From: Heterocephalus glaber
Taxonomy: Eukaryota > Chordata > Mammalia > Rodentia > Bathyergidae
Assembly: GCF_000247695.1 (NCBI RefSeq)
Contig: NW_004624882.1
Location: 156,663-220,662 of the forward strand
Direction: 5' to 3'
DNA: 64,000 bases
The number at the start of each line of letters is the position of its first letter. Position 1 is the first letter of the stretch. The translations under genes were made by a program, and so were the position numbers. Of the stretch, positions 20,535-31,592 are shown piece by piece. The notes below the pieces were generated by a model. That model ran no database searches. It saw only the letters and a program-made list of their open reading frames with translations, and had not been told where the DNA came from.

Positions 20535-21195
20535 AAAAATATTTAAATTAATTTTAAGTGATACATAAAAATAAAAATGGTACATATTTTTGTTTGTTTT
20601 TTCAGAGCTGTGGATCAAATCCAGGGCCTCATGAGTGTTAGGCAAGCGCTCTACCACTGAGCTACATCCTCAGCCCCTAAAATTGTGCATATTAATGAAG
20701 ACCCTGTGACATTTTGATACATGTATGCATTATGTAATGTTTAAAGCAGGTTAAACATATCAATCTATCATTTCTTTATGGTGAAAACATTCAAAAATCT
20801 TTCTTCTGGCTTTTTGAAATGTACAGTACCTTATGTTCCAAAGTCACCCTATCATGCGCACCACAACATCTTGCTTCTATCTAACTATGACTCTACCCAT
20901 TGACCAACATCTCCCTAGCCCTCCCTCCTCCTATTCTCCCCAGCTTGAGCAACTTCTATGAGATCATGTTCTTTTTTAGCTTCCACATGAGTGGGATAAT
21001 GTGGTACTTGTCTTTCTGTGACTGACATTTCCCTTACCCTAATAATCTCCAGTTCCATCCATCTTGTTGCAAATGACAGGATTTCATTCTATTTTATTGC
21101 TGAATAGTATTTCAGTGTGTATATGTATCACATTTATCTATTCATCAGTTAATGGACATTTAGGTTGTTTCCATTTCTTGCTTTTTATATACAAT
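20535..21195 (-). repeat. Old L1M 3' end, split by an ID SINE
   Basis: The inverse L1M text includes 'cattttgatacatgtatgca', 'atgtttaaagcaggttaaac', 'tccagttccatccatcttgt', 'tattgctgaatagtatttca' and 'catcagttaatggacattta', the L1 ORF2-end/3' UTR in reverse. Confidence 0.9.
20593..20680 (-). repeat. ID-type SINE nested in L1M
   Basis: 'tttttcagagctgtggatca', 'aatccagggcctcatgagtg' and 'taccactgagctacatcctc' then 'agcccc'. Surrounding 'aaaatggtacatattttt' and 'aaaattgtgcatatta' look like a decayed TSD. Confidence 0.85.
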
Positions 21196-21475
21196 TCTTC
21201 ATGCACTCAACACTAGCCACCCAATACTGCTGTGCTGCATAGCTTTCTTAACATTTGAGATTTGGCCAAGCAACTTTTAAACCTTTATAAAGAAAAATTC
21301 AAGCAATATTCAAAAAAGAAGATGGCAGAGAAGCTTCTAACTAGAATTAATTATGCTAATTAAGACTCAGGTTAAAAAAATGATCTAACCAGTATTGCCT
21401 TCACTGTTGCTTGCTTTCTCAGATAAAACAATGCCTATGAAAGCCAATAAGGAAAGGGGAGACAAAGGAACCAAG

Positions 21476-21620
21476 TATTAACAGAGCACCTATCATGTGC
21501 TATGCATTACATCCATTATTTCTTTTAAGCCTTCCATCAAACCTAGAAGGCCTGTTGTTAGTTCTCTTTTGCATGTGAAACTTGGAGAGTGGGAAAAGGC
21601 TACAAATGGTCACCTAATGT
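21476..21620 (+). repeat. MIR SINE
   Basis: 'gagcacctatcatgtgctat' leads into 'cattatttcttttaagcctt', 'ctcttttgcatgtgaaactt' and 'ctacaaatggtcacc' in MIR order. Confidence 0.75.
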
Positions 21621-21659
21621 CTTTTCTCCCTTTCTTCTTGAGTATCAGAAGGCTGGATT

Positions 21660-22029
21660 TATTCAGACTAACAATGTAATCAGCTAAAAGACTACACGTC
21701 CCTGCCTCCCTTGCAGCTAAGTGTGGTCAGGAGTAGATTCATCATGCAAGCCTCACTCTTTCAGACTAGTGTCCTTGGGGCTAATCTTCTCTGTGCTTTG
21801 TTTGGAAAGTGGAAATGTTACTTTACTTGAGAGGTAAAGATAACCCCTCTGAACACATCAACTTTAGTCAAGTCTCTATTTCTCAAATAGAGCTCATTTT
21901 ATTATTGCTAACAAAGATAGTAGGAATGGATAATAAAATACCTTTCGTACTTGAACCTTGGTTTTCTATAATTAGAAACATTTTGGAGTAATTTTATCTG
22001 TGTTCATATTGTTAAAATAAATGTCTAAC
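21660..22029. other. Mostly unassigned; old repeat remnant at about 21690-21800
   Basis: 'ctgcctcccttgcagctaag' with 'tgtggtcaggagtagattca' resembles the same ancient dispersed family as 17150. The rest has no assignment. Confidence 0.35.
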
Positions 22030-22910
22030 ACTGGAACATGGCAAAAAACAAGAATAAAGGGGTTATAAAATGAGAGGTAAAGTTTTTCCTCACCAATCAT
22101 GAACCCAAGTCCCACTACCCAGAGATGAAATTCTGAATATTTCCATGAAGTCTTTACATATAGACTGTACAATAATATATATTTATATCCATTGTTTCAC
22201 AAATGAACATGTACTACATGTATGGTTTGCATTTACTAGATCCTAAGTCTTGTACCGTATAATTACATACAAGCCTCCAGCTCACTTATTAAATGGCTAT
22301 AGAATATTCCATTATGTGGATTCAGAATAGTTTATTTAACCAATGATTTCCTTATTGCTAGACAATTAAGTTTTTATTTTCTAATGCAAACAGTGTTATC
22401 ATGCACATGCTTGGACATCAATCATTTTCCACTCATGTTTTTCTTGTAGGACAGACTCCTAGAAGTGGAATGACTATATCAAAGAGCATAGGCAGCTTTG
22501 ATTTTCACAGATTACCAAAGTGCTCTGCAAAGAGAATACTCAAAATTCCCCTTCCTCCAATGGTAGGTGACAGTGCCTGCATCTCTTCTTTGGCAGTATA
22601 AGCTATTATTGTTGGATATTGGCCAATCTGATATTGGAAAAAGTGTGTTGATTTTTTTTTTTTTTGGTACTGGGGATTGAACTCGGGTCCTTGTGCTTGC
22701 ACAGCAGGCGGCAAAACCACTGAGCTAAATCCCCGGCCCCGTTTGTTGATATTTTAATTTGAATTTTTAATATTATAAATGAAAGAAAATATTTTGTCAC
22801 TATTGGCCATTGGGATTTCATGTTCTGAGAACTATTTGTTCATGTCTTATCCCATTTTTGATGGATTATCTTTTATTTATTGATTTATAAGAGATCCTAA
22901 ATTATATATG
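22030..22910 (-). repeat. Old L1M/L1ME 3' end, split by a young SINE
   Basis: The reverse text has 'gaatattccattatgtggat', 'ggacagactcctagaagtgg', 'attaccaaagtgctctgcaa' and 'tcccatttttgatggattat', the old L1 3' region in reverse. The L1 resumes after the SINE at 22741. Confidence 0.8.
22652..22740 (-). mobile_element. Young tRNA-Ala-like SINE
   Basis: Poly-T, then 'ggtactggggattgaactcg', 'ggtccttgtgcttgcacagc' and 'accactgagctaaatccccg'. Its flanks 'tgtgttgat' and 'tttgttgat' suggest a short TSD. Confidence 0.9.
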
Positions 22911-22977
22911 TTCCAAAGCCCCCCACCCCCAAGTTCTCCTAAGCATTCTCACAGGTTTATTTAAAACCATAAATGTT

Positions 22978-23297
22978 AATTTAGGGCCTAAGAAATGCCA
23001 GGCAGTAGTTGAAGCACTGGGGACAGAACAAAGGAAATTCTTGTTCATAGGATGATTGCATTCCAGCTGTGAGTGATGTCAATTAAATCAGGCAAATAGG
23101 TACAGTGTCAGAGGATTGTAAGTGGCATGGAGAAAGAATAAAGAAGGAAGGTAAAAGTAGAAGAGATGCAAAATCAAGGAATCAGGACATGAAAACCTGG
23201 CAGTTGTGATTAAAGGGCAAGCTCTGTAGATTTCTGGGGAAAGATCTATGGCAACAGCATGTGCAAAGGCCCTAAGATAAGGGCCCAGGGTGCCTGG

Positions 23298-23352
<55 letters not shown>

Positions 23353-23515
23353 AGACAGAGAGGAAATGAAGGCAGAGAAGTAACAAGGAGTAAAATAAAT
23401 CATGGAGAGTCTTGCAGGCAAATATAAAGATTTGGGCTCTTTCTCTGAGGGGGGGGGTCATTGGAATGTGCTGAACAGAGGTGCATCATGAGTTAATTTC
23501 AAGTTCCAATAGTTG
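22978..23515 (+). repeat. Ancient dispersed repeat with embedded microsatellite
   Basis: 'agaaatgccaggcagtagtt', 'caacagcatgtgcaaaggcc', 'gagagtcttgcaggcaaata' and 'gtcattggaatgtgctgaac' follow an old mammal-wide repeat whose name I cannot fix. Confidence 0.5.
23301..23346. repeat. (GA)n microsatellite
   Basis: Uninterrupted AG dinucleotides for about 46 bp. Confidence 0.97.
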
Positions 23516-23559
23516 ATGCTATAAATATTTTGATTAGGGCAACATTGAAATCATATATT

Positions 23560-24135
23560 AATTTAAAGGGGATTGACAACTTTATAGTCCTATATCCTCC
23601 TATTCAAAAATGAATTATTGTGGCAATATTATAAATGTACAAAGTAACAATTGATCTACTTCTAGCAATGCATTCTACAGATGCCTACATATGTGCAAAA
23701 TGACTTAGGTACAAATGATGTGCATGATGGCAAAAGAATGAAAACAATGCAGACATCCAGACATCCACCAATATGGACTGGCTAAGGTACATGTCAGAAT
23801 ATTATGCCACCTCAAAGAATAAAGGGAATCTTTATGTGCTGACATGAAATCATCTCCTAGATATACTAAGAATGAATGCAAAGTACAGAATGGTGTCTAT
23901 AGTACATTACCATTTGGGTAAACAAGGAAAATATAATGTACAAATTTGCTTTTTATGGATAAAACATCTATATAAGAATACATAAGAAGACACTAACAGT
24001 AGTCATTACAGATGGGGAGCTAAGTAGCTGAAAGACAGGGATACAAATACAGTTTGTTACCATATAACAGCTTCCATTTTTGGACTATTGAACCATGTGT
24101 CTATACTACCTATCCAAAAACAAATAAATATAAAT
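23560..24135 (+). repeat. Old L1ME-type 3' end
   Basis: 'caacaattgatctacttcta'-like text, 'atgtcagaatattatgccac', 'aatgcaaagtacagaatggt', 'tgtctatagtacattaccat' and 'acagatggggagctaagtag' follow the L1ME 3' layout. Confidence 0.65.
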
Positions 24136-24429
24136 TGTAAAGAAACAAAGTACGTCTTTATAGCAGGGAAATTTTTGAAATACATTCAATAATGGCTCAA
24201 GCAAATTTAATAGAGTCTAAATTATATAGAAAAGATGACTTCCATGATATATATTTACATGTCCAATTTTAATAAGTGCACAATAAATATACAAATCAAT
24301 AAATAGACCAATGTGAGGCTATATACACAAATGTGCTTATTTCTCTGCTGAAACTAAGATTTTTTGGAAGAAGGAAAAAGGTGAAAGGTAATTTGTGAAG
24401 TAAATGCACATGAAGAATCTACATAAAGC
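24136..24429. other. Intergenic, AT-rich, unassigned
   Basis: No gene or repeat recognised. Confidence 0.35.
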
Positions 24430-25160
24430 ACACAGTCTTTAAAATGTGATTTTTCTAATTATAAAAATAATGCATACTTATGGTAGATAATTCGAGAAAC
24501 CCATGAAAATATGGATGAGAGAAGCAATTTACCAACAGCCTACCTCCAAGATCCAACTACTACTGGCATCCTCTCTCATGATTGTGGCTTTACATAGCTA
24601 GGTTCATAATACACAAACACTTTTTATTCCACTTAATCTCTTAACTTACTATTATAAGTATTTTTCCACTAAAAGAATTATTTATTCTAATGGAAGCATA
24701 CTGTTCCATTTTATCACTACATAAAATTTAATTCGGGCCGGGGATTTAGCTCAGTGGTTCCGCCACCTGCCTCGCAAGCAAAAGGTCCTGAGTTCGATCC
24801 CTGGTACCAAAAAAATAAAATAAAATAAAATAAAATTCAACCAGACTGCTATATTATTAGTCTTATTGGTTGTTTCCACTGTTTTGCTGTTATGAATAAT
24901 GCTTCAATATTTATGAATAATACTTCACTATTTATAAATAATGAAGTTTTTAGGCATTAATTTTGGTCTGGATTTCAGATTTGCTTGCCTTAGGATAGAT
25001 TCCAGAGGTGGAATTAGCACCTCTAATGCTAATATGAGGTTTTAGGTTTTTGATACTCACTATCAAACTGCTGTCCAAAAAGGTCATGCCTATATAAATT
25101 TCCATGTTTACTAAAGTGAACAACCTTTAAAAGAATTCCCTCATTAGTATCATCTTCTTA
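24430..25160 (-). repeat. Old L1ME 3' end, split by a young SINE
   Basis: The reverse L1ME text: 'ctaattataaaaataatgca', 'ggaagcatactgttccattt', 'gttttgctgttatgaataat' (partly duplicated next to it), 'gatagattccagaggtggaa' and 'caaactgctgtccaaaaagg'. Confidence 0.75.
24736..24829 (+). mobile_element. Young tRNA-Ala-like SINE nested in L1ME
   Basis: 'gggccggggatttagctcag', 'cacctgcctcgcaagc', B box 'gagttcgatcc', then an (AAAAT)n tail. 'aaaatttaa' and 'aaaattcaa' on either side form a probable TSD. Confidence 0.92.
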
Positions 25161-26660
25161 ATTAAATTTTTTTTCAAATGAGAAAGTGCTAGAATTTCAC
25201 ACATCATATGCATGACAGATGGTGAAAATAAGATTCTGAGTACAAAAGAGTCATTACAGTTTTGAGATTAGAGTTGCAGCTAAATAACAATCCAGCTTTG
25301 GGAGCACATATGAAACCAAGTGCATGTTGGATTTGCTTTATGGGTATAGAAGTAGTCCTTAGTAAATACATGTGGTTGCTAAGATACTCCACTGGAGAGT
25401 CAGAATTAACTTTAACACATTCTCCTCAAATTAAGTTGCTCCAGGATTAGAGTTCTCTTCTTTTTAAATAGTATAACATGGAAACATTTGTGACAAATTC
25501 ATGTTTGGTCAGAAGGGGGAAAATTGAACATAATGAGGATAAGAAATAGGAAGATGTGGATTCTACAACAATCTTGAGTGAAGTGGGAAAATTCAGCCCA
25601 TCTTGTCTTGCCTACCTCACAAAGCTTTTATAAATCTCAAATACACTAGAAAACGGCAAAGTGATAGACTAGAGAGTGCTCTTCGCCTACAGACTGATCA
25701 TATTGAAGTCTCAGGCCCACTGCTGTGGATACTTAAATATAAAGAGGCTTTCTAATACCTCTCCACAGGGTTTCTTTTGTATTCAACTGTAGCAGATTCA
25801 GAAATCTACTTTGAGGGAAATTCATTCAAACAGGACAGAATGGTAATGCAGATCATAATTTTTTAGCCCCTAATTAACGGAAATTTCCCCAAGGGCAAGG
25901 ATCCTATCTCACACACCTACATAAGTGCCCAAAAGCCCCTGTCAAGATAAAACAAGATTATACACTACTACTCCATCTTCTTTCTCCATGGTGTCTTATA
26001 GATGAGGGCAAGAGGAGATGCATAGAAGAATTTCTTTCCTGTCTTTGAGCCTACCTTACCCCATCTTGCTTTTTCCATCCCCATGCTGAGCTCCCAGGCA
26101 AGCTACTTCTCATCTCTCGGACTGCAAGAAAGTCAGATCTTCTACACTCTTTCTCTGACCCCATCCATCCAGTCCCGGCCTGTCAGCGCCAAGTACATCT
26201 CATTATAGCAGTGTTCCACTGGCTGCCACTTCCATTGGATGCTCTTCTTCCCCAAAGCCTGCCCAGGCTGCATGGACTTGCCCTGCTCCCTCATTTTCCC
26301 TGACACCTGTTTTGGTGTCCATGTTCTCTGAGTGAAAGAAAAGATGGGTTGTTTGGGGCTCAGGTCACAAAAAGAAGCACCAGATGTAAATGAAGCCATT
26401 GTGTATCTTGGTTCCAGAAACATTAAAAACCAGTCTCTCTATGTGGATATATTACTATATATTTCAATATGTTAATATAAGTGTGTATTTCGTGTTCCCT
26501 TGGTAACAAATCATGGCGAAGAAGAGCCTAACGGTTTGAAATTACTAAGGCCTGACTCTAATCATTCTGAGGTTTCGTATTTAGATAGAATTGAATTATA
26601 CTCAGAAGAGCAGAGGATTTTTAAATCATTCCTTCTAAATTTTCTACCAGAAATCTAATT
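25161..26660. other. Intergenic, 1.5 kb with no recognised feature
   Basis: Neither a repeat family nor a gene is visible. A minus-strand 93-codon open stretch (26142-26423) has no domain. Conservation cannot be judged from one sequence. Confidence 0.4.
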
Positions 26661-26840
26661 CAGTGGTTCTCAAGCATGTGATGATTCTAGATAGCAGTGG
26701 AAACTCTGCTAAATCCTGATGCCTGTGAACCACCCCCAGAGATTCAGTCATAATTGATCTGGGATAGGACACAGGCATCTGCACATTTTAAAAGCTCCCC
26801 AGGGGACTGTAATGTGCACCCAAGACTGAGAACCACTACT
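26661..26840 (+). mobile_element. MER5A hAT-Charlie MITE
   Basis: Left terminus CAGTGGTTCTCAA and right terminus TGAGAACCACTA are near-perfect inverse repeats. The interior contains 'ctgtgaaccacccccagaga' and 'aaagctccccaggggactgt'. Confidence 0.92.
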
Positions 26841-27128
26841 CTGAGTGTCTGGGGTTGAGATGACTGATCTAACCATTAACCCTTGAGGCTTAACCCACTG
26901 GGCTTGCTAGATGTCTACATAAAGCCACTCGAGCACTGTTGCACTCAAACTCTCCCTTTCTTGCTCCCTCACTCTCTGCCTTTCTTCTATTTATCCAATA
27001 TATTGCTTTGGAATGACTCCGCTGATCTTTCAATTCAATATGAACCCAGATCCTGATGATTCAAATTCTAAACCCTCAGCATCTGTAAAGCCCAAAACAT
27101 AGCAATATAGTATAAACCAGGGACTATA
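26841..27128. other. Unassigned; possible LTR remnant
   Basis: 26880-27010 has a pyrimidine-rich block and 'ttgctttggaatgactccgc', loosely LTR-like, but I cannot assign it. Confidence 0.25.
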
Positions 27129-27240
27129 AAAAGAAGAGACAGGCTGAGGATATAGGTCAGTGACAGAGCACTTGCTTAGGATGCATGAGGCCCTGGGTTT
27201 GAGTCCCAGTACTTCAATCAATCAATCAATCAATCATCAA
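27129..27240 (+). repeat. ID-type SINE with (AATC)n tail
   Basis: 'caggctgaggatataggtca', 'agcacttgcttaggatgcat', 'gaggccctgggtttgagtcc' and 'cagtactt', followed by AATC repeats that replaced the A tail. Confidence 0.9.
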
Positions 27241-28403
27241 TCAGTGAGACAATGTCTTTGGGCTCTTCTCCTAGTTTAATTTGTATTGTTTGAGTGGTCT
27301 TACTGATGGAAGGACAAGAGACAAGCCCAGAGAAACAAGCACAGAGGTACTAGGATTTGTCAAACTTTTGTTAAATTTCCCTCTTGGAGTCAGGCATGGA
27401 CTGGATGGGATGTATTTGACTTCCATATGATAGATGCCATGTGGCCAATAAGTATGCTAAGATTCTCTGAACCAGGCCATTCTTGTCTTTTTATTTATGT
27501 CCCATGTTCCAAAGGAGCCATGACTCTTGGGGTGGGATGGAGAATGGACTGAGATATGTCTCAATATCTGTGACACAAAAGTGCTCTTTGCCTAAGATTA
27601 TCCTTGCACACAGGGAGTTAATTGTGAGCAACCCCTGGTTGTACACTGCCAGAGGGCTAGGGACCTCTTTTGTGTTTTGATCCTCACTGCCTCTCACAGA
27701 TAGAGATGATCACTCAGCAGATGCTCAATGATTGTAGAACAAATGCCTTCCAACGCCTCAATATTTCAACAAACCACAAACACACCATGATTTGCTTACT
27801 CCCAGCATCAGAAATGGTTTTCTTCATGACCCACAGGCCCTGAGGTTTTTTTCCCATATGCCTTAGAACCCAAGAGACAGGACTGAAATAACATGGGCAA
27901 TACTCTAGTGCCATGTCGCTTTGGGGAGGGACAGTACCTTCCTGGGGTGTATTGATGAGCTAGGAGGTCACAGAAGACCTTGGGCTGCAAGCTTATTGGA
28001 AGTCACCTGGTTTGGTCCTGTCCCATAATCCCTGCACCTACCACCTCGCTGACAACCAGTATCTCATAATGATTCTGAGGATCATTATGCCCAAAACACT
28101 GACCCCAACAGTTCTCCCAGAGAGATGCATTATCCCAGGAGCAGATTCAACTGGTACTCCACCTGAATTTGATTGCTACAATCAGAGCCTCAATCATCAT
28201 GAAGATGAAAGACATAAAAATCCAGGCCAACAGTGAAACTTTTCAGAAAACATCATATAGCAAAACTATACCATATATTTTATCTCAATGTCTTGGTTCC
28301 ATTCTATTTTCCTGTCACTATATTTCTTTCATTGCTCTTGCATTATCTAACTGAGATTTTTATGCTAAAAGAAAAGATTATAAGACAGTGATATTTCCAC
28401 TGC
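27241..28403. other. Intergenic, about 1.2 kb with no recognised feature
   Basis: Several short open stretches on both strands without any domain. No RNA gene seen. Confidence 0.4.
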
Positions 28404-28419
28404 TATAAAAGTAGAGGAG
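28404..28419. repeat. 16-bp direct repeat, left copy (probable TSD)
   Basis: tataaaagtagaggag is repeated exactly at 28588-28603. Confidence 0.85.
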
Positions 28420-28510
28420 CCGGAGATTTAGCTCAGTGGTTCTGCTGCCTGCCTCGCAAGTGGAAGGTCCCGAGTTCGATCCCCAGTACAAAAAAGAAAA
28501 AAAAAAAAAA
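28420..28510 (+). mobile_element. Young tRNA-Ala-like SINE
   Basis: 'ccggagatttagctcagtgg', 'ctgcctgcctcgcaag', B box 'gagttcgatcc', 'ccagtac' and an A tail. It abuts the left 16-bp repeat, but its matching right repeat lies 77 bp beyond the A tail. Confidence 0.92.
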
Positions 28511-28587
28511 CCTCATGGTTGAACATTTGACTTTTGAATTGACACATCAGAACAGACGTAAAGAATTAGGGTCTCTTTGAACCTAAT
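28511..28587 (+). other. 77-bp non-SINE segment inside the SINE's TSD
   Basis: Sequence between the SINE A tail and the right copy of the 16-bp repeat. It has no A tail of its own and no known family. Confidence 0.6.
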
Positions 28588-28603
28588 TATAAAAGTAGAG
28601 GAG
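28588..28603. repeat. 16-bp direct repeat, right copy
   Basis: Exact match to 28404-28419. Confidence 0.85.
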
Positions 28604-29003
28604 ACTATTCCTAAGTCTTCTGCTGGAAGGAAGCTCAGTTTCTCTCTCCATTGGAAGGTTCTCAAAGTAAATTAATGACCGTGATATTTACCTTCTTACC
28701 CTCCACATCACCAGCTTCTTATGCAAATACACTTCATGGAATTCTATGAAATAGATGCATTTCATCCAGCCTTTTCCGCAGCACCATTTCTTGCCTTAGC
28801 CTGGAACCTGCCACCCCTCCCCCAATAGATAACAAGATTTCTAAGTGCTCAGCAACCTGACTCAAGCCAGGGGTCCCTGGGAAGAGTCACCAGAGCGCCA
28901 GCTGAGACTTCCTGCCATCCACACCATTTCTGAATTGATACAGCACCCGTTTTTCAGCTCCCAATTCCTATTGTAGTGCCAGATTTGGGGTTTCATCATC
29001 TGC
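28604..29003. other. Intergenic, no recognisable feature
   Basis: No assignment up to the L1 insertion site. Confidence 0.4.
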
Positions 29004-29020
29004 AAGAAATAAGCAGTTTT
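29004..29020. repeat. Target-site duplication of the full-length L1, left copy
   Basis: aagaaataagcagtttt matches 36244-36260 exactly (17 bp). Most of it is present a third time at 36363-36376 because a SINE later landed in the right copy. Confidence 0.95.
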
Positions 29021-30379
29021 GACCAACCGCCAGCTTGGCCATTTGGTCAGAACGGTCGCGGGGGGCTGAGCTCCGCTCTGTCCGGCTCGCTCCGCCCACT
29101 TGCATCTAGGAGACTGTGAGGACCCCCCCCCGCACACCCACGACCCGCCAGCTTAGCCACGCAGGACGGATGCAACAACAGGCCCCACCCCCCTCACCCC
29201 CACCTCTGGCCTCTTGGCTGTACCGCTACCTGGTTCCACAATACAGAGGTGCAGGGCGACATAAATGCCATTGTCCTGAGCTGCAGAAGTGAACAACAGA
29301 GAGAGGGCCACTCTCAGGCTCCCTGATGAAAACTGAAGCCCACTGGAAAAGTGAAAAGAATCTCTGCAGTAAGGCACACCAGACCACCAGGCTTGGTAAG
29401 TTGGAGGGATCATCACCTCCCATGGGAACCTGGACTAGCTCCAGGGGAAAGGCAGCTGGAACCTGTAATAGAACCTTGCAGAGTTCAACCCTGCAGGAGG
29501 ACAGGGAGCTCAACTTGGGACTTGCAGCCAGAAATCTGCCTGAATCTCACAAGTCTGTGACTGGCTTACTGAGACTCACTGACTTATAACTGCACACTGC
29601 TGCCCACGTTGTCTATTGTGACAGCAGAGACATACCCTGAAGGAGGCCCTTCACATTTATCTTTTATTTGTTATTTTCAAAATTACCACTTTTTTTTGCT
29701 CTTAGTTTTGATATTCTATTTTTTCCTTCTTTTCTACTCTTAAAATTTTAATTTTTCTCTTTTTTCTTTTTCTCTTTTCTTTCTCTCTTTCTCTCTCCCT
29801 CATTCCCTTGCTGTCCCACATTGTTCTTCATCTCCCTTTGTGTTTTGTTCTGGCCCTTATTTGTATTTCTTCTTTATTTTTCTTTCTTCTCTCACCTGTG
29901 CCCTCTGGCCTCACTGATAACCTTCCCCTATCCCTCTATCTACCTATTCCTCCCTCCCCAACTCCTTCTAACTCCCCATCCTGAAGCGTAAAGTTGCTAT
30001 ATTGAAGAGTTTATTCACTATAAACATATGTTGGATTGGTCCTTGATCTTGACTTAATTCACACAGTTAAAGGTGATAGGTTAATATCCACCATGAATTA
30101 TCATTTTCTAAAAGGTACTTGATGCTACTGTGTTGCTGATTGTATCACTTGGGCTAAGGTGCTGTGATTGATCTAATCAGTTGTCCTTCCTGGTATAATG
30201 AAAATGAGATAGCTTCAGAGCCATTAGAGACTCAAAACCTAAAGACCAGCTATACCTGGAAGACACCTCTGAGAAGCAATCATTCCCTAAGGGTTCTAAA
30301 TACATCAACAAAGATACTTACAATAAGTAACTCCAAAGTATCAACCCAGGAACTAAACCATGAACAGTACCAAAAACAA
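29021..30379 (+). promoter_or_regulatory. L1 5' UTR / internal promoter region
   Basis: CpG- and GC-rich start (29040-29170), then 'aacttgggacttgcagccag' and a long T/C-rich block (29690-29960). The downstream half is nearly the same as in the L1 at 15424. The first ~300 bp differ, as expected for L1 subfamilies that swap promoters. Confidence 0.8.
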
Positions 30380-31483
30380 AAATGAGAAGACATTTAAGCA
30401 AGTCACAAACTCAGATTTCCACCACACAAAAGGCAAATTCTGAGGGAAACAAGGTGGAAAAGTCTGATAATCAACCACCTGGACACCCTTAACTAACAGC
30501 ACAGGAGGTAACAAAACAGATGAATGAGGCTCTAGAAAAATTCAAAGGAGAAATAATCTCCCAGATAACTACAGAGATGGTGATCAGAGTGAAAGACATG
30601 ATTAGAGGCTCTAGAAAAGAAACAGATAAAAAATAGATGAGCTCAGAAGCCTGCTAGAAGCCATGAATACCCAGCATAAGAAAGAAATGGAAACCATGAT
30701 CGCCCAACCTAAGAAAGAAATGGAATCCATGAAACAGATTCAAACAGATATTCAGGAGGTTAAAAACTCCATTGAAAGCATGCAGAGCAGATTAAGGGAA
30801 TGTGAAGATAGAATATCAGATATAGAAGACATGATTGTGGTGAAGGACCATGAAAACAGGTTTCTTAAAAGTAGTAAGGGATGAAGAGAAATCAATTCAG
30901 CAGTTGCTAGATGATGCAAAGAAGAATAACATAAGACTGATCAGAGTCCATGAAAAATCAGGAGAAAGTACAATTGACATAAAAAAAACTGTTCACAGAA
31001 GAAATAGTAGAAAATTTCCCAGACAGAGGTAGAGAATTGAACATACAGATAAGTGATGCATATAGAACTCGAACTAGCCATGATCAAAAAAAATCTACAC
31101 CTAAAAAATAAAAATAAAAATAAAATAAAATTTAAAAATCTACACCTAGACATATAATAGTCAAGATCCCAGAAACCCAACAGAAGAACAAAATCCTACA
31201 GGCAGTTAGAAAAAAGAAACAAATCACCTACAAAGGAAAGCCCATCAGAATCACGGAAGATTTTTCAACAGAAACCCTCAAATCAATGAAAGCCTGGAGT
31301 GAAGTATTTCAAGCCCTAAAAGAAAATAACTTCCAACCTAGACTGTTCTATCCTGCAAAAAATATCTTTCAGAATCGTTGGGGAAAGCAGATACTTCCAC
31401 AACAAAGAACACCTGAGAAATTTCATGAGCACCAAACCAGCAATCCAAGCAATTCTAAACAATATCCTAGAAAAAGACAATGA
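30380..31483 (+). pseudogene. L1 ORF1 pseudogene
   Basis: Would encode the trimeric RNA-binding chaperone of the L1 particle. The head (MRRHLSKSQTQI) is followed by a premature stop after about 38 codons (GHP-stop). The coiled coil is recognisable at 30663-30884 (EMESMKQIQTDIQEVKNSIE). A frameshift follows near 30860. A C-terminal piece at 31286-31483 (MKAWSEVFQALKENNFQPRL) ends the ORF. Length matches a ~368-codon ORF1. At least one stop and two frame changes make it dead. Confidence 0.88.
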
Positions 31484-31592
31484 AGGTCACAACTCCATGA
31501 GGCTCAACAGAGGGAAACCACCAGGCAAGGTAAAACACTAAGGGAAAGGGGGAAAAAATAAAAAATAAAAGAGCAAACAATAGTAAAACATC

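Noticed and set aside
23246..23461. Protein-coding frames through GA/CT microsatellites (also 8827-9021 and 42673-43005)
   Set aside because: Runs of Ser-Leu or Arg-Glu are translations of dinucleotide repeats.
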